Assembly (NCBI GenBank): GCA_030591305.1
Contig: JAUVBI010000018.1
Location: 1-21,405, forward strand
Length of the DNA stretch: 21,405 bases
Reading direction: 5' to 3'
DNA from: Pseudomonadota bacterium
GTDB taxonomy: Bacteria; Pseudomonadota; Gammaproteobacteria; Pseudomonadales; Halieaceae
This document shows, in pieces, positions 1-7,990 of the stretch (position 1 is its first letter; every line of letters starts with the position of its first letter). The notes beneath the pieces are model-generated. The model did no database searches. It was not told the DNA's origin and worked only from the letters and a program-made list of their open reading frames with translations. Made by a program: the position numbers and the translations under genes.

Positions 1-1994
1 AGAAAATAATCTTCACCGCGCTCCAGCCAGAGCTCATCCAGTTCGTCGCCGGTGAAGCCGCGGTATTCCAGCAGTTCTGCCGCCGCTGCGCGTGCTTTAT
101 CTATCAACACCTGTTTGTCCACCGGGTTTTCCAGGCCTCGCCGCAGTGCGCGGCTTGTTTCAGTGTAGAGTTGGCGCAGCAAGCTTGACCGCCAGGCATT
201 CCACAGTGTGGGGTTTGTGGCATTGATATCGGCTACGGTGAGGGAGAGTAGATAGTCCAGATGAAGCTGGTCGCCCATGTGCTGCGCAAATTGCTGGATG
301 ACTTCCGGATCAGAAATATCCTTTTTCTGAGAGACGGCAGACATGGTTAAATGGTTGAGCACCAGCCACACCACCAGCTCGGTATCTACCTCGTTTATCC
401 CGTGTCTGAGGCAGAAATCTCTCGCATCCACGGCGCCCAGTTCAGAATGATCGCCACCGCGACCCTTGCCAATATCGTGATACAGGCCAGCCATGTACAA
501 CAGTTCAATTTTGGGCAGGCGTTTTGTCACCCGACTGGACACGGGAAATTTTTCTTCAAATTCTGGGATCTGGAATCGCCTGATATTTTCAATCAGTTCC
601 AGGGTGTGGGCGTCCACGGTATAGGTATGGAATAAATCGTGTTGCATTTGCCCAACAATCTTGCCGAATTCGGGTAAATATTTACCCAGTATGCCGTAGC
701 GGCTCATAGAGCGCAGCTGGCGGGTCAGTTTGAAAGGTGCCTTGAGAATATTGATAAAGGTTTTTTTATTGCCGGCATCGGCCCGGAAATTGTCGTCAAT
801 CTGGTGTCGATTGTCTCTTATCTGGCGTACGGTGGGGGCGCTGATGGCCATTATATTGTCATTTGTGGCACACAGCAGAAACACTTCAAGCAGTGCGGAG
901 GGCGCGGTTTGAAATAGACCCTCGGTTCTCGATTCGATGTAGCCATTGCGAATCTGGAAGCGCTCGTTAAGGATTTCGACAGTGTCCTCGGTGTCGGCGT
1001 GCAATATGGCCTGGTCAAAATTTTGGATCAGGACGTCATTTAGCTGCCCCAGTGCCCCCGCCCAGCGGTAATATACCTGCATAAACTGCTCTACCGCCAA
1101 CTTATCGCCATCTTCAAAGCCCCACAGGCTGGCGAGTTCCCGCTGGTGGTCAAACAACAGGCGATCTTCCTCACGGCCGGTGACCATATGCAGGGCGTAG
1201 CGTACGCGCCACATAAAGTCCTGCCCCCGTGCCAGGATGTCCGATTCTTCCTGGTTGAGAAACTCCTCGGTGGTCAGGTGCTCCAGGGATACCACGCCGA
1301 AATGCCGCTCGGCGATCCAGCCTATGATTTGCAGGTCGCGCAAGCCTCCGGGAGAACTTTTGACGTTGGGTTCAAGGTTATATTCGGTATCGGCAAACTT
1401 GCTGTGTCGCGCTCTTTGTTCGTCGAGTTTGGCGCGAAAAAATTCTGCACTGGGCCACATCTTGTCCGGGGCTGTTTGCTGGCGAACCGAATGCATTAGT
1501 TCCCCGTTGCCGCGTATGACCCTGGCCTCCATCAAGTTGGTCAGGATGGTGATGTCGCCACGGGCCTTGTCGACACACTCGTCAATACTGCGCACACTGT
1601 GGCCGATGTTGAGACCGATGTCCCATAGGTGGGTGAGGAACTTCTCCAGCAGATGAGTGCAGTCTTTGCAGTTTTCACCCAGCAGGATGAGCAGGTCAAT
1701 ATCAGACTTGGGGTGTAATTCGCCACGGCCGTAGCCACCCACGGCAACCAGGGCCAGTTCCGCATGCTGCCAGTCTTCACGGTCCCACAGGGCACCCAGC
1801 AGGCTGTCCATAAAACGGGCGCGCAGATTGAGGAGCTGGCGCATCTCCATCTCGTTCCGAAATTGCTTATCCAGGTAGTCTGAGGCCGTGGCGATAGCGC
1901 GTTTGCAACAGGCAATAGCTTCGCCCGTATCCAGATCGGAGTGAAATTTCTCGATGTCGAACAGTGCGCCGGGCAGAGGAGTGGTTGAAGTCAC
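1..1994 (-). CDS. glnD: PII uridylyltransferase / uridylyl-removing enzyme GlnD, 3' part outside the window
   Basis: GlnD adds UMP to, and removes it from, the PII signal protein according to glutamine level, and so sets cellular nitrogen status. The minus-strand frame stays open from a GTG at 1994 to the window edge, giving 664 residues against about 890 in E. coli. The nucleotidyltransferase motif is visible at residues 86-100 (GGYGRGELHPKSDID; acidic pair D98 and D100). The HD hydrolase motif lies near residue 506 (AGLYHDIGKGRGGDHSELG; H506, D507). The C-terminal ACT domains that sense glutamine lie beyond the window. The GTG is 8 bases after the map stop, with a weak AGGG upstream, so the gene is probably co-transcribed with map. 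The two catalytic motifs fall in one uninterrupted frame, so I see no frameshift. Confidence 0.95.
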   Translation of the reverse strand, partial: MTSTTPLPGALFDIEKFHSDLDTGEAIACCKRAIATASDYLDKQFRNEMEMRQLLNLRARFMDSLLGALWDREDWQHAELALVAVGGYGRGELHPKSDIDLLILLGENCKDCTHLLEKFLTHLWDIGLNIGHSVRSIDECVDKARGDITILTNLMEARVIRGNGELMHSVRQQTAPDKMWPSAEFFRAKLDEQRARHSKFADTEYNLEPNVKSSPGGLRDLQIIGWIAERHFGVVSLEHLTTEEFLNQEESDILARGQDFMWRVRYALHMVTGREEDRLLFDHQRELASLWGFEDGDKLAVEQFMQVYYRWAGALGQLNDVLIQNFDQAILHADTEDTVEILNERFQIRNGYIESRTEGLFQTAPSALLEVFLLCATNDNIMAISAPTVRQIRDNRHQIDDNFRADAGNKKTFINILKAPFKLTRQLRSMSRYGILGKYLPEFGKIVGQMQHDLFHTYTVDAHTLELIENIRRFQIPEFEEKFPVSSRVTKRLPKIELLYMAGLYHDIGKGRGGDHSELGAVDARDFCLRHGINEVDTELVVWLVLNHLTMSAVSQKKDISDPEVIQQFAQHMGDQLHLDYLLSLTVADINATNPTLWNAWRSSLLRQLYTETSRALRRGLENPVDKQVLIDKARAAAAELLEYRGFTGDELDELWLERGEDYF

Positions 1995-2002
1995 TGGAAA
2001 CC

Positions 2003-2776
2003 CTAGAAGGACTCGTTGCTGCGCCGGGTGAAAATTTCCACTCCGTCTTCAGTGACACCCAGGGTGTGCTCCCACTGGGCTGACAGGCGTCCGTCCTTTG
2101 TGGTTACGGTCCAGCCATCTTTTTTATTCAGTTTGGTCTGCCTGCGCCCGGCATTTATCATCGGCTCGATGGTAAAGGTCATGCCCGCTTCCAGTACCAG
2201 GCCGGTTCCCTTGCGCCCGTAATGCAGCACCTGGGGCTCCTCGTGAAAGACCTTGCCTATGCCGTGCCCGCAGTACTCACGAACAACAGAGTAATAGTTC
2301 TTTTCTGCATGCTGTTGAATGACCTGGCCAATGTCCCCCAGGGTTGCACCTGGCTTTACCATGGCTATGGCCTTGTACAGGCACTCCTGGGTTACCTGGA
2401 TCAGGCGCTGGGCATGGGCCGGGACATCGCCCACCTGCACCATAATGCTGCTGTCTCCGTGGTACTCGTCCTTGATCACAGTGATATCTATGTTCACGAT
2501 GTCGCCGCTCTTCAGGCGCTTGTTGTCCGAGGGAATACCGTGGCAGATGACATCATTGACCGAAGTGCAGATGGATTTTGGGAAGCCGTTGTAGTTCAGG
2601 GGGGCGGGAATGGCACCTTGTTTTCCGGTGATATAATTGTGGCATATTGTGTTCAGCTCGCCGGTGGAAACCCCTACTTGTACATGGGGCTTTATCATTT
2701 CCAGTACGTCAGCAGCGAGGCTGCCCGCCACCCGCATTTTGGCAATTTCGTTGGCTGTTTTTACTAGCGCACCCAT
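2003..2776 (-). CDS. map: Type I methionine aminopeptidase
   Basis: This cytosolic metalloprotease removes the initiator methionine from new proteins when the second residue is small. It has 257 residues, close to the E. coli length of 264. The five metal ligands are all present and fall at the E. coli numbers: D97 and D108 (NIDITV and HGDSS), H171 (CGHGIG), E204 (TIEPM) and E235 (WEHTLG). H79 of the substrate pocket is also present. The ATG is preceded by a short AGG about 7 bases upstream on the minus strand. The gene is divergent from rpsB, a common arrangement in Gammaproteobacteria, and is followed closely by glnD. Confidence 0.97.
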   Translation of the reverse strand: MGALVKTANEIAKMRVAGSLAADVLEMIKPHVQVGVSTGELNTICHNYITGKQGAIPAPLNYNGFPKSICTSVNDVICHGIPSDNKRLKSGDIVNIDITVIKDEYHGDSSIMVQVGDVPAHAQRLIQVTQECLYKAIAMVKPGATLGDIGQVIQQHAEKNYYSVVREYCGHGIGKVFHEEPQVLHYGRKGTGLVLEAGMTFTIEPMINAGRRQTKLNKKDGWTVTTKDGRLSAQWEHTLGVTEDGVEIFTRRSNESF

Positions 2777-2934
2777 TGATAACCTATTGATAAATGATAA
2801 ATATAGATAAAAACTATTAATAACCAGCGGTTAAGCCCTTGGGCGGCACGCGGGGGAGGCACATTCTATCCTATTGTGGGCTGTAATGAGAGTTGTTAAG
2901 TGTGTGAAAACAGTGGCCTGGAGGGTCGTGGGGC

Positions 2935-2970
2935 TTTAATCCCATGCTGTGCTGTGGTATAAAGCGCGCC
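2935..2970 (+). promoter_or_regulatory. rpsB promoter with extended -10 and GC-rich discriminator
   Basis: The sequence TGGTATAAA (2955-2963) contains TGN followed by TATAAA, an extended -10. A poor -35 (TTTAAT, 2935-2940) sits 17 bases upstream, as expected when an extended -10 drives the promoter. It is followed at once by GCGCGCC, a GC-rich discriminator of the kind found at promoters of translation genes that are repressed by ppGpp. Transcription would start near 2970 and give a leader of about 160 bases. The elements are visible; stringent control is inferred. Confidence 0.65.
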
Positions 2971-3132
2971 TCTTTCCGCTCGGATGACAGTAATGCCATC
3001 AAATCGGAGGAGAAAACAGCCCGTAAAGGGCACCAAATCCACACACATATCGTCACATGTTTCAGGGTGCTGGTTTCGACCGGTTGAAGCATGGGATATG
3101 TGGAGGCCCAACCCAAAACAAGGACTACTATT
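2971..3132 (+). promoter_or_regulatory. Structured rpsB 5' leader, probable S2 autoregulatory element
   Basis: The leader contains several inverted repeats. GCCC/GGGC (3019-3022 with 3028-3031) encloses a GTAAA loop. CACATATC (3044-3051) is perfectly complementary to GATATGTG (3095-3102). A small GGT-TTCG-ACC hairpin (3072-3081) lies inside that long-range pairing. The segment GGGATATGTGGAGGCCCAAC (3093-3112) resembles, from memory, the conserved part of the E. coli rpsB leader, where ribosomal protein S2 represses rpsB-tsf translation. A purine-rich GGAGGAG at 3007-3013 is not followed by a start codon. The pairing is read directly; S2 binding is inferred from the family. Confidence 0.6.
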
Positions 3133-3999
3133 ATGACGCAAGTAAGTATGCGCGAACTGCTACAGGCAGGCGCTCACTTTGGACACCAAACCCGTTACTG
3201 GAACCCTAAGATGGACCAGTATATCTTTGGCGCCCGCAACAAAATTCATATCATCAATCTGGAGCATACCGTTCCCGCCTTGAATGAGGCCCTGGAACTG
3301 GTAGCGCGCCTGGCAGGCAACAAGAACAAAATTTTGTTCGTCGGTACCAAGCGCGCAGCCGGAAAGATTATCAAAGAGCAGGCAGAACGCGCCGGAATGC
3401 CTCACGTTAGCCATCGCTGGCTGGGTGGCATGCTCACCAACTACAAGACCATACGTGCTTCCATCAAACGCTTGCGCGACCTGCAGGCCGAGCAGGCCGA
3501 CGGAACCTTCGAAAAGCTCACCAAGAAAGAGGCGCTGATGCGTACTCGCACCATGGAGAAGCTGGAGCGCAGCATCGGCGGCATCAAGGATATGGGCGGT
3601 TTGCCTGACGCCTTGTTTGTTGTAGATGTTGACCACGAACGCATCGCGATCACTGAGGCCAACAAATTGGGTATTCCGGTTATCGGCATTGTCGACACCA
3701 ACAGTAATCCCGATGGTGTTGATTATGTTATCCCCGGTAATGATGACGCCATTCGCGCCATCAAACTGTACGTTTCTGCCGTAGCTGACACTTGTATCGC
3801 CGCTAAAGTAGCAGCGGGTGAAATGGCCGCTGCCAATAATGAGTTTATTGAGGACGCTGCCCCCGAGGCGGAAGTAGCTCCTGTCGAAGCAGCCCCCGAG
3901 GCGGAAGTAGCCCCTGTCGAAGCAGCCCCGGTTGAAGCAGAAGCTAAAGCTGTCGCTGAGGAAAGTGCAGAGCCCGTTAAAGCGGACGCCGCCGAGTAA
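3133..3999 (+). CDS. rpsB: Small ribosomal subunit protein S2 with extended acidic tail
   Basis: S2 joins late in 30S assembly and is needed for S1 binding. The core ([20 protein letters not shown] onward) matches the E. coli family closely through the [18 protein letters not shown] region. The ATG at 3133 is chosen because AAGGA lies 8 bases upstream and the family N-terminus fits; an in-frame ATG at 3091 falls inside the leader and has no ribosome binding site. The product has 288 residues, about 45 more than the 241 in E. coli. The excess is a C-terminal tail rich in Ala, Glu, Pro and Val with a duplicated 11-residue unit. The gene is followed by tsf, the usual pairing. Confidence 0.97.
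   Translation: MTQVSMRELLQAGAHFGHQTRYWNPKMDQYIFGARNKIHIINLEHTVPALNEALELVARLAGNKNKILFVGTKRAAGKIIKEQAERAGMPHVSHRWLGGMLTNYKTIRASIKRLRDLQAEQADGTFEKLTKKEALMRTRTMEKLERSIGGIKDMGGLPDALFVVDVDHERIAITEANKLGIPVIGIVDTNSNPDGVDYVIPGNDDAIRAIKLYVSAVADTCIAAKVAAGEMAAANNEFIEDAAPEAEVAPVEAAPEAEVAPVEAAPVEAEAKAVAEESAEPVKADAAE
3859..3924 (+). repeat. 33-bp in-frame tandem duplication in the rpsB tail
   Basis: Two adjacent 33-base units (3859-3891 and 3892-3924) differ at a single third-codon position (GCT versus GCC). Each codes for [12 protein letters not shown] partial third copy coding for APVEA follows. The near identity at the DNA level points to a recent duplication by slippage or recombination rather than amino acid bias alone. 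Confidence 0.95.
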
Positions 4000-4014
4000 A
4001 TACTCGTTTCCAGT

Positions 4015-4049
4015 CCCGGTGACATGTCTGTCGCCGGGGGTTTTATTTT
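4015..4049 (+). terminator. Terminator or attenuator hairpin between rpsB and tsf
   Basis: CCCGGTGACA (4015-4024) pairs with TGTCGCCGGG (4029-4038) across a four-base loop, giving 10 pairs with one G-T wobble. It is followed by GG and a T-rich run (TTTTATTTT). This is the form of an intrinsic terminator. Because tsf follows without an obvious new promoter, it probably acts as a partial terminator that lowers tsf relative to rpsB, or as a processing or 3'-end stabilising structure. Confidence 0.8.
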
Positions 4050-4056
4050 CTATATC

Positions 4057-4075
4057 CAGCTCCCATTGGGAGCTG
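4057..4075 (+). promoter_or_regulatory. Perfect hairpin just upstream of the tsf ribosome binding site
   Basis: CAGCTCCC (4057-4064) is perfectly complementary to GGGAGCTG (4068-4075) with a three-base ATT loop. It ends 4 bases before the AGGAGG of tsf (4080-4085). The CTCCC arm could also pair with the GGAGGG of the ribosome binding site, so two mutually exclusive structures are possible. A role in tsf translation is inferred. Confidence 0.55.
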
Positions 4076-4093
4076 CAGCAGGAGGGAATACCA

Positions 4094-4954
4094 ATGTCTA
4101 TCGCACTGGTTAAAGAACTACGTCAGCGCACTGGTCTGGGCATGATGGAGTGCAAGAAGGCACTGAAAGCCGCAGACGGTGATGTTGAAAAAGCCATCGA
4201 AGAGATGCGCAAATCCAGCGGCATGAAAGCCGCGAAAAAGGCGGGTCGTACCGCGGCCGATGGCGTGGTAAAAGCGCGTGTTTCGGATGACGGCAGTTAC
4301 GGCGTGCTGGTAGAAGTGAACAGCGAAACTGATTTTGCGGCGCGCGAACCCGGTTTTTTGGGTTTTGTTCAAAGCGTTATGGATGCAGCCTATAACAGCA
4401 AGGAAACAGATGTTGCTGTCCTGATGGCTGGTGAGCTGGAATCTGCGCGGGAAGCCCTGGTACAAAAAATCGGTGAAAATATCGCTGTGCGGCGAATTGA
4501 ACTGGTTAGCGCCGAGACCGGCGTTGTCGGTGCCTATATTCATGGCAACAGCCGTATCGCGGTATTGGTTGCGCTGAAAGGTGGTGACCAGGACCTGGCC
4601 AAGGATGTGTCCATGCATGTGGCTGCTATTAATCCCCAGGTTGTCTCCCCGGCTGATATGTCGGAAGAGGCTGTTGCCAAGGAGAGGGAGATATTCACTG
4701 CCCAGGCCCAGGATTCCGGCAAACCCGCTGAAATTATCGAGAAGATGATTGGTGGGCGCCTGAAGAAGTTTCTGGCGGAAAATAGTCTGACAGAGCAGGC
4801 GTTCGTCAAGGACCCCGACATTACCGTGGGGAAATTGGTGTCAGCTGCAGGTGCCGAAGTTGTCAGCTTCGCCCGTTTTGAAGTCGGGGAAGGCATTGAA
4901 GTTGAAACAATGGATTTTGCTGCAGAAGTTGCCGCCCAGTTGAGCGCCAGCTGA
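4094..4954 (+). CDS. tsf: Translation elongation factor Ts
   Basis: EF-Ts is the guanine nucleotide exchange factor that releases GDP from EF-Tu. The product has 286 residues (E. coli 283). The N-terminal UBA-like domain is residues 1-55 ([20 protein letters not shown]). The TDFAAR motif places D80 and F81, the pair that inserts into EF-Tu, at the E. coli numbers. The ATG at 4094 has a strong AGGAGG 8 bases upstream; the frame is open further upstream into rpsB, but those starts do not match the family. A strong terminator follows. Confidence 0.97.
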   Translation: MSIALVKELRQRTGLGMMECKKALKAADGDVEKAIEEMRKSSGMKAAKKAGRTAADGVVKARVSDDGSYGVLVEVNSETDFAAREPGFLGFVQSVMDAAYNSKETDVAVLMAGELESAREALVQKIGENIAVRRIELVSAETGVVGAYIHGNSRIAVLVALKGGDQDLAKDVSMHVAAINPQVVSPADMSEEAVAKEREIFTAQAQDSGKPAEIIEKMIGGRLKKFLAENSLTEQAFVKDPDITVGKLVSAAGAEVVSFARFEVGEGIEVETMDFAAEVAAQLSAS

Positions 4955-4976
4955 GTCATTGACGTATGTAAGAATT

Positions 4977-4996
4977 GGGGCTTCGGCCCCTTTTTT
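4977..4996 (+). terminator. Rho-independent terminator after tsf
   Basis: GGGGC (4977-4981), a TTCG tetraloop and GCCCC (4986-4990) are followed by six T residues. This is a compact, classic intrinsic terminator that closes the rpsB-tsf unit 22 bases after the tsf stop. Confidence 0.92.
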
Positions 4997-4999
4997 ATG

Positions 5000-5028
5000 T
5001 TCAGTGTAAACACAATGTCCTGTAAGAT
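5000..5028 (+). promoter_or_regulatory. Candidate pyrH promoter
   Basis: Because a terminator ends the tsf unit at 4996, pyrH needs its own start of transcription. TAAGAT (5023-5028) is a possible -10, with a poor TTCAGT (5000-5005) 17 bases upstream. The -35 is weak, so the exact site is uncertain. Confidence 0.35.
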
Positions 5029-5054
5029 ACGCCGCAGTTCAGGAGATCATTGAT

Positions 5055-5801
5055 ATGCCACACTCGGTGGGCGAAAAGAAATACAAGCGAATTTTACTGA
5101 AACTTAGTGGCGAAGCCCTTACCGGCAGCAAGAGTTTTGGTATTGACCCGGCAGTTCTCGATACCTTGGCCCTGGAAATTGGCCAATTGGTGGGGATTGG
5201 TGTCCAGGTTGGACTGGTTGTTGGTGGCGGCAACCTGTTTCGCGGAGCTGAGTTGCAGCAGGCTGGCCTGGATCGGGTCACCGGCGACCATATGGGTATG
5301 TTGGCCACGGTGATGAATTCACTGGCTCTGCGCGATGCCCTGGAGCGGTCTAATATCGTGACCCAGGTTATGTCATCCATTCCCATGAGCGGCGTGGTAG
5401 ACCATTATGACAGGCGAAAGGCTATTCGGGCGCTGATTAATGGCGATGTTGTTATCTTCTCTGCCGGCACCGGCAATCCCTTTTTTACCACAGACTCTGC
5501 GGCCTGCCTGCGCGGTATCGAGGTGGACGCCGAGATTGTGTTGAAGGCCACCAAGGTTGATGGGGTATATTCTGCAGATCCGATGAAAGATCCCGACGCG
5601 GTAAAATTTGACCGCCTTAGCTACGATGAGGTGCTCGACAAAAAACTGGAGGTGATGGACTTGACGGCCATTTGCCTGTGTAGGGATCATGACATGCCCC
5701 TGCGTGTTTTTGAAATGGCAAAGCAGGGTGCGCTGCTGAATATCGTTCGGGGTGGTGATGATGGCACCCTGATTGAGGCCGGTGAAGATAGCACAGACTA
5801 G
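5055..5801 (+). CDS. pyrH: UMP kinase
   Basis: This bacterial-type UMP kinase of the amino acid kinase family converts UMP and ATP to UDP in pyrimidine nucleotide synthesis, and is normally a GTP-activated, UTP-inhibited hexamer. The product has 248 residues (E. coli 241). Visible motifs are the phosphate-binding [12 protein letters not shown] near residues 13-24, GGGNLFRG, the [19 protein letters not shown] helix and [12 protein letters not shown]. The ATG has AGGAG 9 bases upstream. The stop codon overlaps the ribosome binding site of frr. Confidence 0.97.
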   Translation: MPHSVGEKKYKRILLKLSGEALTGSKSFGIDPAVLDTLALEIGQLVGIGVQVGLVVGGGNLFRGAELQQAGLDRVTGDHMGMLATVMNSLALRDALERSNIVTQVMSSIPMSGVVDHYDRRKAIRALINGDVVIFSAGTGNPFFTTDSAACLRGIEVDAEIVLKATKVDGVYSADPMKDPDAVKFDRLSYDEVLDKKLEVMDLTAICLCRDHDMPLRVFEMAKQGALLNIVRGGDDGTLIEAGEDSTD

Positions 5802-5810
5802 GAGAATAGA

Positions 5811-6368
5811 GTGATTGAAGACATAAAAAGTGATGCCAGTGAACGCATGGAGAAGAGCCTGCAGGCCCTTGCCCATAGCTTTAACAAGATTCGTACGGGC
5901 CGGGCCCACCCCAGTTTGCTCGACGGTATAACCGTTGAGTATTACGGTGCGAAAACCCCTCTGAACCAGATGGCCAATATTGGCATGGAGGATGCTCGTA
6001 CGCTGATCCTGACCGCCTGGGACAGGACCACTATCCCCGATATCGAAAAAGCCATTATGAAGTCCGACCTGGGCCTGAACCCCTCCACAGCGGGTGAAGT
6101 TATGCGTATCCCCATGCCCATGCTGACTGAGGAAACCCGCAAGGGTTTTATTCGCCAGGCCAGGCACGATGCAGAGTCTGCCAGGGTTTCTGTGCGCAAT
6201 GGCCGACGTGACGGAATGGCGATGTTGAAAGAGTTGGTTAAAGAGAAGGAAATTTCTGAGGATGAGGAGCGTCGCGGGCAGGATGCCGTGCAAAAGTTGA
6301 CGGACAGCTATGTGGCAAAAATTGAGAAGCTTCTGGATGATAAAGAAGCCGACCTGATGGAAATATAG
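5811..6368 (+). CDS. frr: Ribosome recycling factor
   Basis: RRF splits the post-termination ribosome together with EF-G. The product has 185 residues, the same length as in E. coli. The family features are visible: [14 protein letters not shown] near residues 27-40, the short domain II with [13 protein letters not shown], and the charged C-terminal helix ([20 protein letters not shown]). The start is a GTG at 5811 with AGGAG (5800-5804) overlapping the pyrH stop, so the two genes are probably translationally linked. Confidence 0.97.
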   Translation: MIEDIKSDASERMEKSLQALAHSFNKIRTGRAHPSLLDGITVEYYGAKTPLNQMANIGMEDARTLILTAWDRTTIPDIEKAIMKSDLGLNPSTAGEVMRIPMPMLTEETRKGFIRQARHDAESARVSVRNGRRDGMAMLKELVKEKEISEDEERRGQDAVQKLTDSYVAKIEKLLDDKEADLMEI

Positions 6369-6378
6369 CGCTACACCA

Positions 6379-7161
6379 ATGTCCGAAAATACGCATTTAC
6401 CCTCCTGCTCGGAGGCTCTGGAATCGATAATTCCCCACCATGTGGCTATCATCATGGATGGCAATAATCGCTGGGCCAAGCGCCATGGTACACCGGGCCC
6501 TGCGGGGCATCGCGCTGGTGTCGAGGCTGTTCGCTGTGTGTTGCGTTTCTGTCGCGACCACGGCATTAAAGTATTAACCCTGTTTGCATTTAGCAGTGAA
6601 AACTGGGGCAGACCCCAGCCCGAGGTTCGCGCCCTGTTGGCCCTGCTTACCCGCTACCTGCGCAATGAAGTCCGGGGAATGCACAAGGATGGTATCCGCC
6701 TGCGCTTTATCGGGGAGCGCCATCACTTTGGTGTCAGGCTGCGCCGCCTTATGGAACAATCTGAAGCACTGACATTGAATAACACCGTGTCAACGGTTGT
6801 AATTGCCCTGGATTATGGCGGGCAATGGGATATTGCACAGGCGGCAAAAAAGCTGGCGTATGATGTGCAGGCGGGCCGTCTGGCACCGGAAGACATCACT
6901 GTAGAATTAATTGATCAAAACATTTCGATCAGTGATTTACCGCGCCCGGATTTATGTATTCGAACCGGAGGGGATGCGCGGATCAGCAATTTCATGTTGT
7001 GGCATTTCGCCTACAGTGAACTCTATTTTACCAATACCCTGTGGCCTGACTTTGACGAGCTGGAGTTTGCGCGGGCCCTGGCTGATTACAGTCGCCGTGA
7101 GCGTCGATTTGGTGTTCGCCACGAAGGCGGGTCCCTGGGAAGTGGAGGTGAGCTTGCTTAG
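6379..7161 (+). CDS. uppS: Undecaprenyl diphosphate synthase (cis-prenyltransferase)
   Basis: The enzyme adds eight isopentenyl units in cis to farnesyl diphosphate, giving the C55 lipid carrier for peptidoglycan and O-antigen. The product has 260 residues (E. coli 253). The catalytic aspartate is D27 in IIMDGNNRWAKRHG. SSENWGRP and the C-terminal IRTGGDARISNF and ELYFTNTLWPDF segments are also present. E. coli has Glu where this protein has the Asp of RTGGD. The start ATG has no clear ribosome binding site, only GGAA 16 bases upstream. Its end overlaps the cdsA start. Confidence 0.96.
   Translation: MSENTHLPSCSEALESIIPHHVAIIMDGNNRWAKRHGTPGPAGHRAGVEAVRCVLRFCRDHGIKVLTLFAFSSENWGRPQPEVRALLALLTRYLRNEVRGMHKDGIRLRFIGERHHFGVRLRRLMEQSEALTLNNTVSTVVIALDYGGQWDIAQAAKKLAYDVQAGRLAPEDITVELIDQNISISDLPRPDLCIRTGGDARISNFMLWHFAYSELYFTNTLWPDFDELEFARALADYSRRERRFGVRHEGGSLGSGGELA
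7144..7151 (+). promoter_or_regulatory. Strong ribosome binding site deciding a TTG start for cdsA
   Basis: GGAGGTGA (7144-7151) is a full match to the anti-Shine-Dalgarno end of 16S rRNA. It lies inside uppS, 5 bases from its GGAGG core to the TTG at 7154. The GTG at 7148 overlaps this site and cannot use it. Confidence 0.75.
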
Positions 7162-7990
7162 GCAGCGAGTGATAACCGGCCTGATTATGGTCGCGGGTTT
7201 TCTGGTGGCTATCGCCTTTATTCCGGTGCCCGGTCTGGCACTTTTATTTGGCATTATTGTAAGCCTGGGGGGCTGGGAGTGGGCCGGGCTCGCCGGGTGG
7301 AAATCTCCCGTCAGCAGAGGTTTGTATGTGCTTGTTCTGGTGGCCTGTATGGGAATGCTGTACCAGGTCTGCAAGCTGGGCGGGAATCCCGATGTAAAGG
7401 ATGTTCAGCCCTTTCTGGGTTTGGCCTGTTTGTGGTGGTCCGTCGCCCTGCTGTGGGTGAAGTCCTATCCCGCCAGCGGTCTGTTGTGGGGCAGCGTGGC
7501 GATGCGAAGCCTGATGGGGTTGTTTATACTGGCATTGGCCTGGGTGTCGGCCATATTCCTGCTCAGCCTGTCCCGAGGGGGGATGTTGATGGTGGCCATG
7601 GTCCTGGTTGTGGTCTCAGCAGATATTGGGGCCTATTTCTCGGGCAAGCGGTTTGGTAAACACAAGCTGGCGCTGGCGGTGAGTCCCGCTAAAACCTGGG
7701 AGGGGTTTTGGGGTGGAGTGTTGGCCTGCCTGCTGCTGTCGATTCTCGCCTGGTATTTCCTGCCCGTACAGGTGGCGCATATTGGTTTTGGTTCTGTTGC
7801 CGCGGTTGTTCTGGTGACCGGTGTTGCCTCGGTTGTGGGCGATCTCACCGTGAGCATGGTCAAGCGGGAGAGCGGGGTCAAGGACAGTGGTAATTTGTTG
7901 CCCGGGCACGGGGGTGTGTTGGACCGGCTGGACAGTATTTGTGCGGCGGCCCCGGTATTTGCCCTGGGCCTGTTGCTGGTGGGGTGGTAA
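7154..7990 (+). CDS. cdsA: Phosphatidate cytidylyltransferase (CDP-diglyceride synthase)
   Basis: This inner-membrane enzyme makes CDP-diacylglycerol from CTP and phosphatidate, the precursor of all major phospholipids. It is a very hydrophobic protein with about eight membrane segments. The family signature runs from S234 to about D260 (SMVKRESGVKDSG, then HGGVLDRLDS). The start chosen is TTG at 7154, giving 278 residues beginning MLRQRVITGL. This fits the N-terminus of Pseudomonas-type CdsA and a perfect ribosome binding site. A GTG at 7148 is the main alternative. The gene overlaps uppS by 8 bases, and its TAA abuts the dxr GTG. Confidence 0.95.
   Translation: MLRQRVITGLIMVAGFLVAIAFIPVPGLALLFGIIVSLGGWEWAGLAGWKSPVSRGLYVLVLVACMGMLYQVCKLGGNPDVKDVQPFLGLACLWWSVALLWVKSYPASGLLWGSVAMRSLMGLFILALAWVSAIFLLSLSRGGMLMVAMVLVVVSADIGAYFSGKRFGKHKLALAVSPAKTWEGFWGGVLACLLLSILAWYFLPVQVAHIGFGSVAAVVLVTGVASVVGDLTVSMVKRESGVKDSGNLLPGHGGVLDRLDSICAAAPVFALGLLLVGW

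Larger units (their letters stand above)
2777..3132. other. Divergent intergenic region between map and rpsB
   Basis: This 356-base stretch has no convincing coding sequence. The map-proximal third is AT-rich and carries four GATAA copies (starts 2778, 2789, 2796 and 2806) that would lie in the map leader. Two small inverted repeats follow: TAACC/GGTTA at 2821-2833 and GCCC/GGGC at 2835-2844. The rpsB-proximal half holds an extended -10 promoter and a roughly 160-base leader, listed separately. I could not fix a convincing map promoter; TAGAAT on the minus strand (near 2863-2868) is a possible -10 without a good -35. Confidence 0.7.

Noticed and set aside
351..635. Plus-strand open frame of 94 codons near the left edge
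   Set aside because: It is antisense to the GlnD HD domain, which is clearly conserved.
1541..1915. Short minus-strand frame in glnD that first suggested a broken gene
   Set aside because: The true GlnD frame runs without a stop from 1994 to the window edge, and both catalytic motifs sit in that same frame; the short frame is an offset reading.
2222..2767. Plus-strand open frame of 181 codons antisense to map
   Set aside because: map has all five metal ligands in the opposite strand; this frame has no family features and no ribosome binding site.
3091..3132. Upstream ATG that would extend S2 by 14 residues
   Set aside because: The ATG lies inside the structured leader with no ribosome binding site, while the ATG at 3133 has AAGGA at good spacing and fits the family N-terminus.
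5373..6566. Long minus-strand open frame of 397 codons across pyrH, frr and uppS
   Set aside because: It lies antisense to three well-conserved genes, crosses two gene borders and shows no recognisable domain. It is a shadow of their codon bias.
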